Source: Kiloniellaceae bacterium (lineage in GTDB: Bacteria > Pseudomonadota > Alphaproteobacteria > Kiloniellales > Kiloniellaceae). Taken from it: a DNA stretch of 5,777 bases. Location of the stretch: contig JAJFGM010000128.1 of NCBI GenBank assembly GCA_021776145.1, positions 1-5,777 on the forward strand, in the 5' to 3' direction. Each line of letters begins with the position of its first letter. Position 1 is the first letter of the stretch. Of this stretch, positions 1-5,725 are shown piece by piece. The position numbers and the translations under genes were made by a program. The notes below the pieces were generated by a model. The model saw nothing but the letters and a program-made list of their open reading frames with translations, made no database searches and was not told where the DNA came from.

Positions 1-236
1 GCGATTTCACGATCCGAACGGCGCTCGGCCAGCCAGGCCACCATGGCCTTGATATCGTCCAGGGTGACGCTGCCGCCGTCCTCGTAGCGCAGCAGGTTTT
101 CCAACAGCACCTTCAGCGAAAAGGGCAGGCGCGATATGTCACCAAGCGCATCAGCCGCCGCCGGCAAGCTGTAGTAGTCGTAGCTGCTGTTGCCGACGTC
201 GAGGCTGCGGCGCACGTTCAAAGAGTCTTGGCTCAT
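1..236 (-). CDS. acnA: Aconitate hydratase A (aconitase), N-terminal part only
   Basis: Cytoplasmic 4Fe-4S enzyme that interconverts citrate and isocitrate through cis-aconitate in the TCA cycle. Only the first 78 codons plus two bases of codon 79 are present; the rest (the family is roughly 890-900 residues) lies beyond the left edge. The protein begins MSQDSLNVRRSLDVG and continues through YDYYSLPAA to the stretch LPFSLKVLLENLLR at residues 37-50, a hallmark of the AcnA/IRP1 type. It ends in ERRSDREI at residues 71-78, which in this family leads into the conserved segment before the active-site loops. The iron-sulfur cysteines and catalytic residues are outside the window and cannot be checked. 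The ATG at 236-234 is chosen because AAGGAAGG lies five bases upstream and the N-terminus matches the family. It is divergent from the ligase-transporter operon, with about 700 bases between the two starts. No frameshift or odd codon use is seen in the visible part. Confidence 0.95.
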   Translation of the reverse strand, partial: MSQDSLNVRRSLDVGNSSYDYYSLPAAADALGDISRLPFSLKVLLENLLRYEDGGSVTLDDIKAMVAWLAERRSDREI

Positions 237-241
237 GGGAA

Positions 242-249
242 CCTTCCTT
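242..249 (-). promoter_or_regulatory. Ribosome-binding site of acnA
   Basis: On the minus strand AAGGAAGG sits five bases before the ATG at 236. It is a strong Shine-Dalgarno match and fixes the acnA start. Confidence 0.8.
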
Positions 250-279
250 CGGTTGCGGATGGGTCACGCCAGACCGCCT

Positions 280-343
280 CGCGCCCGGCATGGGGAATCG
301 AGGCCTGGGCGCGCCCCGCGACCGGTTGCGACCATACCGCGGG
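280..343 (-). other. Competing inverted repeats in the acnA leader
   Basis: Three GC-rich self-complementary elements overlap in the expected acnA 5' UTR. CGCGCCC (280-286) can pair with GGGCGCG (307-313). Positions 307-316 are a perfect 10-base palindrome, GGGCGCGCCC. CCCGCG (315-320) can pair with CGCGGG (338-343), with a further GGT/ACC pair (324-326 with 331-333) closing a TGCG loop inside it. The first two cannot form together, and the second and third share bases 315-316. This could influence acnA mRNA translation or stability, but such repeats also arise readily in GC-rich DNA. No known riboswitch was recognised. Confidence 0.35.
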
Positions 344-367
344 AATTGCATTTCCAGTCAGAGACTG
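342..367. promoter_or_regulatory. Two adjacent dyads, candidate operators
   Basis: GGAATTGCATTTCC (342-355) is a 14-base near-palindrome centred on TGCA, with 12 of 14 positions symmetric. It abuts CAGTC-AGA-GACTG (355-367), a perfect 5-base inverted repeat. Both lie between the acnA promoter candidate and the acnA start, where a repressor or iron/redox regulator could bind. They do not match a regulator box I can name with confidence. Confidence 0.3.
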
Positions 368-383
368 AATAGTGAATTGTTGG

Positions 384-398
384 TTAATGGATAGTTAA
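384..398 (-). promoter_or_regulatory. CtrA-type box TTAA-N7-TTAA in the acnA promoter region
   Basis: The minus strand reads TTAACTATCCATTAAC over 398-383. This is TTAA, seven bases, TTAA followed by C, which matches the full consensus TTAA-N7-TTAAC of the alphaproteobacterial response regulator CtrA. On the plus strand it appears as two GTTAAT repeats exactly 11 bases apart, so both half-sites face the same side of the helix. It is in the most AT-rich part of the intergenic region and surrounds the candidate acnA -10 (389-394). By analogy with Caulobacter, a box over the -10 would repress that promoter, whereas acting on a promoter further downstream it could activate. That CtrA actually binds here is inference. 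Confidence 0.45.
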
Positions 399-418
399 TT
401 TACTCTTCGCGGCGACAA
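389..418 (-). promoter_or_regulatory. Candidate acnA promoter
   Basis: On the minus strand TTGTCG (418-413) is followed after 18 bases by CTATCC (394-389). These resemble the alphaproteobacterial housekeeping -35 TTGACA and -10 CTATAT elements. Transcription would start near 380, giving a leader of about 145 bases. A second weak -10, TATTCA (371-366), lies further downstream without a clear -35. The assignment rests on weak matches plus the local AT-rich context. Confidence 0.3.
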
Positions 419-470
419 GATCAATACGGCAAGCGCGATCCGCCGATTTACCGTTGACACGACGCGCGGT

Positions 471-551
471 CGGGGACCCTAAACCGACTTCTTGTCGGGC
501 CAACAATCCGGCCACAGGCCGAGCCATCGCGACGTGAACCTGCGGTCCCCG
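471..551. other. Foldable branched inverted-repeat element, possible structured RNA
   Basis: CGGGGACC (471-478) is perfectly complementary to GGTCCCCG (544-551), so the 81-base segment can close as a stem. Inside are two more perfect 5-bp hairpins in series: CCGAC-TTCTT-GTCGG (484-498) and CGGCC-ACA-GGCCG (509-521). Together they give a multibranched shape. The arm at 544-550 could alternatively pair with GGGGCCC (574-580) with one mismatch. It is not a tRNA, as no T-arm GTTCGANNC is present on either strand, and I do not recognise it as a 4.5S or 6S RNA. It may be a leader or sRNA structure on either strand, or chance in GC-rich DNA. Confidence 0.3.
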
Positions 552-684
552 GCTACGGCGGTTTCGAGATCTTGGGGCCCCGGCATTTAGCAACGCAATA
601 ATTAGACGGTTGATTTCGTCGGCGCTCATGGCTTACACCAAACGACCCACGAAAAAAGAAGCACCCGCTAAGTGGGGCGATTTT

Positions 685-691
685 GGGAGGA
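685..691 (+). promoter_or_regulatory. Shine-Dalgarno-like site before the candidate upstream ORF
   Basis: GGGAGGA lies nine bases before the ATG at 701. It is a better ribosome-binding match than the one in front of the acyl-CoA synthetase itself, which is the main reason to take the short ORF at 701 seriously. Confidence 0.35.
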
Positions 692-700
692 CGCAGTTTC

Positions 701-943
701 ATGGCGGAGTTGCCGCCGCCGCCGGAAACAGGCGGCGGCCAAACTACAGCCATTCTCCGGGATCATTCGTTGAGCCGGCTCGCCCCGGCGATCGCTGGCG
801 CGCGCGCGTCGCTCTGGCGGCTCCCGGCAGAACCGCCAAATGCGGCTTCTTTGGCGCATGGAGGTCGCGAACGGCGGCAATGTCCTGGCCGCGCGCGCTT
901 CGCGCCAGAGCGCCGGGAAACCGACGAGAAAGTGCCGAGATGA
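701..943 (+). CDS. Candidate 80-codon upstream ORF coupled to the ligase gene
   Basis: Begins MAELPPPPETGGGQTT and runs 80 residues to a TGA at 941-943. That stop overlaps the ligase start as ATGA, an arrangement typical of translational coupling. GGGAGGA lies nine bases upstream of the ATG. Residues 5-8 are four consecutive prolines, which usually slow ribosomes and need EF-P. The CCG codons and the following GGC codons form the two arms of a 9-bp hairpin. The remainder is rich in Arg, Ala and Pro, with no domain, signal peptide or membrane segment. G+C-rich DNA yields such open frames by chance, and codon use is less biased than in the operon genes. It may be a leader peptide that tunes ligase translation, or not a gene at all. 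It has no family I recognise. Confidence 0.25.
   Translation: MAELPPPPETGGGQTTAILRDHSLSRLAPAIAGARASLWRLPAEPPNAASLAHGGRERRQCPGRARFAPERRETDEKVPR
715..739 (+). other. Strong GC hairpin in the ligase leader
   Basis: GCCGCCGCC (715-723), a seven-base loop GGAAACA (724-730) and GGCGGCGGC (731-739) form a perfect 9-bp stem. The base after it is C and no T-run follows on either strand, so it is not a classical intrinsic terminator. It starts 14 bases after the ATG of the candidate upstream ORF and could hinder elongation or shape the leader. Because it is built from CCG and GGC triplets, simple sequence composition is an alternative explanation. Confidence 0.5.
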
Positions 944-2907
944 CCGACGCTTACAGCAACATCGATACTTGCGATACCTTTCCCAAGCTGCTTCTCCACA
1001 ACGCCAAGCGATGGCCCGATGGCAAGGCCATCCGCGAAAAGGAGTTCGGCATCTGGCAAAGCCATTCCTGGAGCCAGGTGGCCGACGAGATCCGCGCCCT
1101 GGCCTGCGGCCTGGCGGCCATCGGCCTGAAGCGCGGCGACAAGCTCGCCATTGTCGGCGACAATCGGCCACGCCTCTACTGGTCGATGTGCGCGGCACAG
1201 GTGATCGGTGCCATCCCAGTGCCGGTCTATCAGGACTCGGTGGCCGACGAGATGGCCTACGTTATCGACCATGCCGAAATCAGCATCGCCATCGTCGAAA
1301 ACCAGGAACAGGTCGACAAACTTTTTGAAATCAAAGAGCGTTGCGAGAATCTGCGAGATATCGTCTATGACGACGGTCGGGGCATGCGGCGTTACGCGGA
1401 GCCCTTTCTGCACGCGTTCGATGAGGTGCAGGAGCAAGGGCGCGCCTATGACAAGGCCAATCCTAATTTTTTCGACGACTCGGTGGCCAATGGCGCGGGA
1501 TCGCAGACCGCGATCATGCTCTACACCTCAGGCACCACGGGTCGCCCCAAGGGCGTCGTGCTCAGCTTTGACAATGTCATCCGAACGGCCGCCAACGGCG
1601 TCGCCTTCGACAGCCTGAACGCGGACGACGAAGTGCTCGCCTACCTTCCCATGGCCTGGGTCGGCGACAACCTCTTTTCCTTTGCTCAAAGCTATGTCAC
1701 CGGCTTTTGTGTCTCTTGCCCGGAGTCGAGCGATACGGTGATGCTTGACCTGCGCGAGCTGGGCCCGACCTATTTCTTCGCACCGCCCAGCATATTCGAG
1801 AACATCCTGACGACGGTGATGATCCGCATGGAGGACGCCAGTCCCCTGAAACGGTCGGTGTTCCATTACTTCATGGACGTGGCCAAACGCTGCGGCATCA
1901 AATTGCTCAACGGCGATGCCGTCAGCATCAAGGACCGCCTGCTCTACGGCCTCGGCCAAATCCTCGTCTACGGCCCGCTGAAGAATACGCTCGGATTTTC
2001 CCGCATACGTCTGGCCTATACAGCCGGCGAGGCGATCGGCCCCGACATGTTCGACTTCTACCGCTCGCTGGGTATCAACCTGAAGCAGCTCTACGGCAGC
2101 ACCGAAGCCAGCGTCTACATCACCATCCAGGCGGATGGCGAAATCAAGGCCGACACCGTCGGCAAGGCGGCGCCGGACGTCGAACTGAAAATTGCCGACA
2201 ACGGCGAAGTGATGTTCCGCAGCCCTGGCGCCTTTGTCGAATACTTCAAGAATCCCGCCGCGACTCGCGAGACCAAGACCGACGACGGCTGGGTGCACAC
2301 CGGTGACGCCGGTATCCTCGACGCCAGCGGCGAGCTGAAGATCATCGATCGCGCAAAGGACGTCGGTAAACTCAACGACGGCTCGCTGGTGCCGCCAAAA
2401 TACATCGAAAACAAGCTGAAGTTCTTTTCCGACATCAAGGAAGCCGTCGTATTCGGCCACAACCGCGACTTCTGCGCCGCCTTCATCAACATCGATCTCG
2501 TCGCCGTCGGCAGTTGGGCGGAACGCAACAACGTCGCCTACGGCAGCTATCAGGAACTGACAGCAAACCCCGATGTCATCGAATCGATCCGCGGCCACAT
2601 CGAAAAGGTCAATCGCGACCTGGCGGCGGACGAGAATTTAGCGGGCTCGCAGATCAGGCGCTTCATGGTTCTGCACAAGGAACTCGATGCCGACGACGGC
2701 GAACTGACGCGCACCCGCAAGGTGCGCCGCGGTTTCATCGCGGACAAGTACGGCATTCTCATCGAGGCGCTCTACGACGGCAGCACGCACGCCGAAATCG
2801 AAACCGAGGTCACTTTCGAAGATGGCCGCAAGGGTGTGGTCAGAGCCGACCTCCAAGTTCTCGACATCGCAACCCAGTCCGCCGAACCGCTTCGCAAAGC
2901 CAGCTAG
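940..2907 (+). CDS. AMP-forming acyl-CoA synthetase (long-chain FACS/FAA1-type)
   Basis: A 655-residue cytoplasmic or membrane-associated ligase of the ANL superfamily. It activates a carboxylic acid with ATP to an acyl-adenylate and transfers it to CoA. Visible core motifs are the phosphate-binding loop TSGTTGRPKG (196-205), the A5 motif YGSTEA (385-390), the ATP-ribose aspartate in GWVHTGD (Asp456), the hinge DRAKD (470-474), and a C-terminal LTRTRK ending in Lys594, probably equivalent to the A10 lysine region. The length and the segment PPKYIENKLKF fit the long-chain (COG1022-like) branch rather than short-chain acetyl-CoA synthetases. The frame stays open upstream to 610, but that extension is Arg/Ala/Gly-rich and unlike the family. 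The ATG at 940 is chosen for its typical N-terminus MTDAYSNIDTCDTFPKLL; the purine run GAGAAAG (926-932) is only a modest ribosome-binding site. First gene of an operon with a LIV-type ABC importer, which suggests it activates the imported acid. The substrate is unknown: fatty, phenylalkanoic and other aromatic acids are all possible. Confidence 0.93.
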   Translation: MTDAYSNIDTCDTFPKLLLHNAKRWPDGKAIREKEFGIWQSHSWSQVADEIRALACGLAAIGLKRGDKLAIVGDNRPRLYWSMCAAQVIGAIPVPVYQDSVADEMAYVIDHAEISIAIVENQEQVDKLFEIKERCENLRDIVYDDGRGMRRYAEPFLHAFDEVQEQGRAYDKANPNFFDDSVANGAGSQTAIMLYTSGTTGRPKGVVLSFDNVIRTAANGVAFDSLNADDEVLAYLPMAWVGDNLFSFAQSYVTGFCVSCPESSDTVMLDLRELGPTYFFAPPSIFENILTTVMIRMEDASPLKRSVFHYFMDVAKRCGIKLLNGDAVSIKDRLLYGLGQILVYGPLKNTLGFSRIRLAYTAGEAIGPDMFDFYRSLGINLKQLYGSTEASVYITIQADGEIKADTVGKAAPDVELKIADNGEVMFRSPGAFVEYFKNPAATRETKTDDGWVHTGDAGILDASGELKIIDRAKDVGKLNDGSLVPPKYIENKLKFFSDIKEAVVFGHNRDFCAAFINIDLVAVGSWAERNNVAYGSYQELTANPDVIESIRGHIEKVNRDLAADENLAGSQIRRFMVLHKELDADDGELTRTRKVRRGFIADKYGILIEALYDGSTHAEIETEVTFEDGRKGVVRADLQVLDIATQSAEPLRKAS

Positions 2908-2915
2908 GGCCGAAC

Positions 2916-3713
2916 ATGAACGCTGTGACCAGGGAATTCGGCGATACGCTGCTGCAGGTTGACAACATCAGCCTCGCCTTCGGCGGCGTCAAGGCGCTGT
3001 CCAATATCTCTTTCGAGATCAAGGAGCACGAGATCCTCGCCATTATCGGGCCCAACGGCGCCGGCAAGACCTCGATGCTCAACGTCATCAACGGCTTTTA
3101 CCACCCCAACGATGGAACCATCACTTTTCGCGGCGAGGTGCGCCGCCAGATGCGCCCGCATGTCGCCGCCACGCAGGGCATCGCGCGGACCTTCCAGAAC
3201 GTCGCGCTGTTCCGTGGCATGTCGACCCTGGACAACATCATGACCGGACGCCTGCTGCGGATGAACAGCAATCCCTTCCTGCAGGCCCTACACATCGGGC
3301 CGGCGCGCCGCGACGAGATCGCCAATCGCGAGAAATGCGAGAGAATTATCGATTTCCTCGAAATCCAGGCGATCCGCAAGACGCCGGTCGGGCGACTGCC
3401 TTACGGTCTGCAAAAGCGCGTCGAGTTGGGACGAGCCTTGGCGATGGAGCCGACGCTTCTGCTGCTCGACGAGCCGATGGCCGGCATGAACGTCGAGGAA
3501 AAGGAAGACATGTCACGCTTCGTTCTCGACGTGAACGACGAATTCGGTACGACCATCGCCTTGATCGAGCACGACATGGGTGTCGTCATGGACATCTCGG
3601 ACCGGATCGTGGTGCTCGACTACGGCCGTAAGCTGGCGGAGGGCACGCCGGACGATGTGAGCGCCAACCAAAAAGTGATCGACGCCTATCTCGGCGTTCC
3701 GCACGATGACTGA
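2916..3713 (+). CDS. livG: LIV-type ABC transporter ATP-binding protein (LivG family)
   Basis: A 265-residue ATPase that powers the importer from the cytoplasmic side, pairing with LivF and docking on LivH/LivM. All ABC motifs are visible: Walker A GPNGAGKT (45-52), Q-loop Gln94 in ARTFQN, a signature of the LivG form LPYGLQKR (161-168) in place of canonical LSGGQ, Walker B LLLLDEP (181-187, with Asp185 and Glu186), D-loop AGMN, and switch His219 in IEHD. The insert between Q-loop and signature (about 110-160) and the C-terminal EGTPDDV...VIDAYLG are usual in LivG. The ATG at 2916 lies eight bases after the ligase stop, and AGGG (2906-2909), overlapping that stop, serves as ribosome-binding site, so translation is probably coupled. 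The name marks the family; the substrate need not be a branched-chain amino acid. Confidence 0.95.
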   Translation: MNAVTREFGDTLLQVDNISLAFGGVKALSNISFEIKEHEILAIIGPNGAGKTSMLNVINGFYHPNDGTITFRGEVRRQMRPHVAATQGIARTFQNVALFRGMSTLDNIMTGRLLRMNSNPFLQALHIGPARRDEIANREKCERIIDFLEIQAIRKTPVGRLPYGLQKRVELGRALAMEPTLLLLDEPMAGMNVEEKEDMSRFVLDVNDEFGTTIALIEHDMGVVMDISDRIVVLDYGRKLAEGTPDDVSANQKVIDAYLGVPHDD

Positions 3714-3734
3714 GGATCGCACCGTCAGGGAAGT

Positions 3735-3741
3735 AGGGGAG
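3735..3741 (+). promoter_or_regulatory. Ribosome-binding site of livH, supports its GTG start
   Basis: AGGGGAG lies seven bases before the GTG at 3749. It decides for this GTG, since no ATG at a suitable place would keep the conserved N-terminus MFDLFFALEVLIAGLLSG. Confidence 0.75.
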
Positions 3742-3748
3742 AGATCGC

Positions 3749-4639
3749 GTGTTTGACCTGTTTTTCGCGCTCGAAGTGCTGATCGCCGGGCTTTTGTCCG
3801 GCGCGATGTACTCGCTGGTCGCCCTCGGCTTCGTGCTGATTTTCAAGGCGTCCGGCGTCTTCAACTTCGCGCAGGGCTCGATGGTTCTCATGGCCGCTCT
3901 GACCTTCGTGCGGCTGTGGGAGATGGGAGCGCCGCTGTGGCTCGCCGCCATCGCCACGCTAATCGTCATGATCGTCCTGGCCATTATTGTCGAACGCCTG
4001 ATTCTGAGAAACCTGGTGAATCAGGCGCCGATCGTCCTTTTCATGGCCACCATCGGGCTCAACTTCTTCATCGAGGGCGCCTCTCAGGGGTTCTGGGACA
4101 GCGATGTTCACATGCTCGACCTGGGCATTCCCGATTACGGTCTGGAAGTCGGTGGCATGTTGCTCAGCCCACTGGATCTGGTTGCCGCGGCGACCGTCGC
4201 GGCTCTGGTCGGCGCGCTCGCCCTGTTCTTCCAGAAAACCATGATCGGCCGGGCGCTCAGGGCCGTCGCCGACGATCACCAGGCGGCCTTGTCGGTCGGC
4301 ATTCCGCTGCGCACGATATGGATCATTGTCTGGTCGATCGCCGGCATCGTCGCTTTGGTCGCGGGTATGGTCTGGGGATCGAAACTGGGGGTCCAGTTCT
4401 CCATCTCCCTGATCGCCCTGAAGGCCTTGCCGGTGCTCATCCTCGGTGGCTTCACCTCGATCCCGGGCGCCATCATCGGTGGCCTGATCATCGGCGCCGG
4501 CGAGAAGCTGGCGGAAGTCTTCATAGGGCCCTTCATTGGGGGTGCCATCGAAAGCTGGTTCCCCTACATGCTTGCCATGGTGTTCCTGCTGTTCCGGCCG
4601 CAGGGGCTGTTCGGCGAAAAGATTATCGAGCGGGTGTAG
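3749..4639 (+). CDS. livH: LIV-type ABC transporter permease (LivH family)
   Basis: A 296-residue inner-membrane protein that forms one half of the translocation channel. About eight hydrophobic segments can be seen, roughly at residues 7-32, 44-57, 62-81, 93-112, 140-160, 187-208, 213-250 (long, with a re-entrant Gly-rich part) and 270-285. Family signatures are FNFAQG (38-43) after the first segment, the cytoplasmic coupling loop GRALRAVADD (167-176) that contacts the ATPases, and GGFTSIPGAIIGG (233-245). Length is normal for the family (about 290-310). Starts with GTG behind AGGGGAG, 35 bases after livG, and ends four bases before livM. The conserved permease motifs do not reveal the substrate, which is set mainly by the missing binding protein. 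Confidence 0.95.
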   Translation: MFDLFFALEVLIAGLLSGAMYSLVALGFVLIFKASGVFNFAQGSMVLMAALTFVRLWEMGAPLWLAAIATLIVMIVLAIIVERLILRNLVNQAPIVLFMATIGLNFFIEGASQGFWDSDVHMLDLGIPDYGLEVGGMLLSPLDLVAAATVAALVGALALFFQKTMIGRALRAVADDHQAALSVGIPLRTIWIIVWSIAGIVALVAGMVWGSKLGVQFSISLIALKALPVLILGGFTSIPGAIIGGLIIGAGEKLAEVFIGPFIGGAIESWFPYMLAMVFLLFRPQGLFGEKIIERV

Positions 4640-4643
4640 CAGC

Positions 4644-5711
4644 ATGTTTTACAGAGAAGCCGGACAGTTCAAGGAAACCTATAGCGCCGACCAGGCGATC
4701 TTCCCGATCGCCCAGGACCGCTGGGGCTTGGCAATTTTTCTCGCCATCGGCCTGATCGCCGTGCCGCTTCTGGCCAACGACTACTGGCTACGCTCGATCC
4801 TGACTCCCTTCCTGGTGTTCTCGCTGGCGGCCCTCGGTCTCAACATCCTCACCGGCTATGCCGGCCAGCTGTCCCTGGGCACCGCCGGCTTCATGGCGGT
4901 CGGCGCCTTTGCCGCCTTCAATCTGCATGTGCGCGTCCCGGAAATCCCCTTCATCATCGATTTCGTGCTCGCCGGCTTCATCGCCGCCGGCGTCGGAATC
5001 CTGTTCGGGCTGCCGAGCCTGCGCATCAAGGGTTTCTATCTGGCGGTGGCGACCCTGGCTGCACAATTTTTCCTGGAGTGGCTCTTCACCCGCGTCAGCT
5101 GGTTCACCAACGACAGCACCTCGGGCGTGTTGACGGCGCCGCCGATGATCCTGTTCGGTTACGAATTCGCCAGCGCCCAAAGCCGCTATGTCCTGACCTT
5201 CGTCATCGTCGCCATCATGGCACTGGCCGCCAAGAACATGGTGCGCGGCGCTATCGGCCGATCGTGGATGGCGGTGCGCGACATGGACATCGCCGCCGAG
5301 ATCATCGGTATCAAGATCCTTAATGCCAAGCTCACGGCTTTTGCCGTCAGTTCCTTCTACTGCGGCGTGGCTGGGGCTTTATGGGCCTATGTTTATCTCG
5401 GCACCGTCGAGCCGCAGGCCTTCGACATTTTCCGCTCGTTCGAGATCCTCTTCATGGTGATCATCGGCGGCCTCGGCAGCATTCTCGGCTCATTCCTCGG
5501 TGCTGCCTTCATCATCTTGCTGCCGATCACCCTCAACAATGCCGGAGTGTTCTTTACTGGCGGTACCCTGTCAGCCTCGACTCTGTCGCACCTGGAATTC
5601 ATGATCTTCGGTAGCCTGATTATCTTCTTTCTCATCGTCGAGCCGAACGGTTTGGCGCGATTGTGGCAAATTACCAAGGAAAAGCTGCGCCTTTGGCCCT
5701 TTCCATACTAG
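4644..5711 (+). CDS. livM: LIV-type ABC transporter permease (LivM family)
   Basis: A 355-residue inner-membrane protein, the second channel half beside LivH. A cytoplasmic N-terminal tail of about 28 residues (MFYREAGQFKETYSADQAIF) precedes the first membrane segment. Signatures are GYAGQLSLG (71-79), LPSLRIKGFYLAVATLA (122-138), the coupling loop GRSWMAVRDMDIAAEIIGI (204-222) and GGLGS (274-278). Further hydrophobic segments follow the usual LivM pattern, and the C-terminus EPNGLARLW is typical. The ATG at 4644 follows the livH stop after four bases. Its ribosome-binding site is weak (GAGCGGG at 4628-4634, inside the livH end), so it is probably translated by coupling. The N-terminal tail resembles LivM proteins encoded beside acyl-CoA synthetases as I recall them, which supports this start. 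The open frame upstream to 4536 overlaps livH and is rejected. Confidence 0.95.
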   Translation: MFYREAGQFKETYSADQAIFPIAQDRWGLAIFLAIGLIAVPLLANDYWLRSILTPFLVFSLAALGLNILTGYAGQLSLGTAGFMAVGAFAAFNLHVRVPEIPFIIDFVLAGFIAAGVGILFGLPSLRIKGFYLAVATLAAQFFLEWLFTRVSWFTNDSTSGVLTAPPMILFGYEFASAQSRYVLTFVIVAIMALAAKNMVRGAIGRSWMAVRDMDIAAEIIGIKILNAKLTAFAVSSFYCGVAGALWAYVYLGTVEPQAFDIFRSFEILFMVIIGGLGSILGSFLGAAFIILLPITLNNAGVFFTGGTLSASTLSHLEFMIFGSLIIFFLIVEPNGLARLWQITKEKLRLWPFPY

Positions 5712-5725
5712 GGCAACCAAAGAAT

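Larger units (their letters stand above)
399..700. other. Intergenic stretch without a supported gene
   Basis: No protein-coding gene is supported here. The reading frames that cross it have no recognisable protein sequence and lack convincing ribosome-binding sites. It holds the foldable element at 471-551, an 8-base palindrome GGGGCCCC (574-581), and the likely promoter area of the rightward operon. Weak sigma-70-like pairs can be drawn, such as TTGATT (610-615) with TTACAC (633-638) after 17 bases, but none is good enough to call a promoter with confidence. TTGACA at 454-459 is a perfect -35 hexamer but has no good -10 at 16-18 bases. Confidence 0.4.

Noticed and set aside
471..551. tRNA gene reading of the cloverleaf-like element
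   Set aside because: The closing stem length and inner hairpins are suggestive, but there is no GTTCGANNC T-arm, no 7-base anticodon loop in a 5-bp stem, and no D-arm pattern on either strand.
384..629. 81-codon minus-strand frame upstream of acnA
   Set aside because: No convincing ribosome-binding site and no recognisable sequence. It runs through the promoter region and the foldable element.
702..713. Sigma-54 promoter (TGGC...TTGC)
   Set aside because: The GG and GC are seven bases apart rather than the required ten.
715..739. Intrinsic terminator before the ligase gene
   Set aside because: No T-run follows the stem on either strand, so it is listed only as a hairpin.
610..939. In-frame upstream extension of the acyl-CoA synthetase (110 extra residues, or 20 from an ATG at 880)
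   Set aside because: The extension is low-complexity Arg/Ala/Gly/Pro with no resemblance to the ligase family. The ATG at 880 has its GGAGG 15 bases away, too far to serve well. The family N-terminus begins at 940.
763..1437. 224-codon open frame on the minus strand
   Set aside because: Antisense shadow of the ligase start and leader; no domain or signature can be seen.
1528..2598. 356-codon open frame on the minus strand inside the ligase gene
   Set aside because: It mirrors the third-position G/C bias of the ligase gene. The protein is Val/Asp/Gly/Ala-rich without motifs, and there is no independent ribosome-binding site.
3916..4755. 279-codon plus-strand frame overlapping livH and livM
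   Set aside because: Out-of-frame shadow rich in Arg, His, Gly and Pro. The true frames have complete family motifs and membrane segments.
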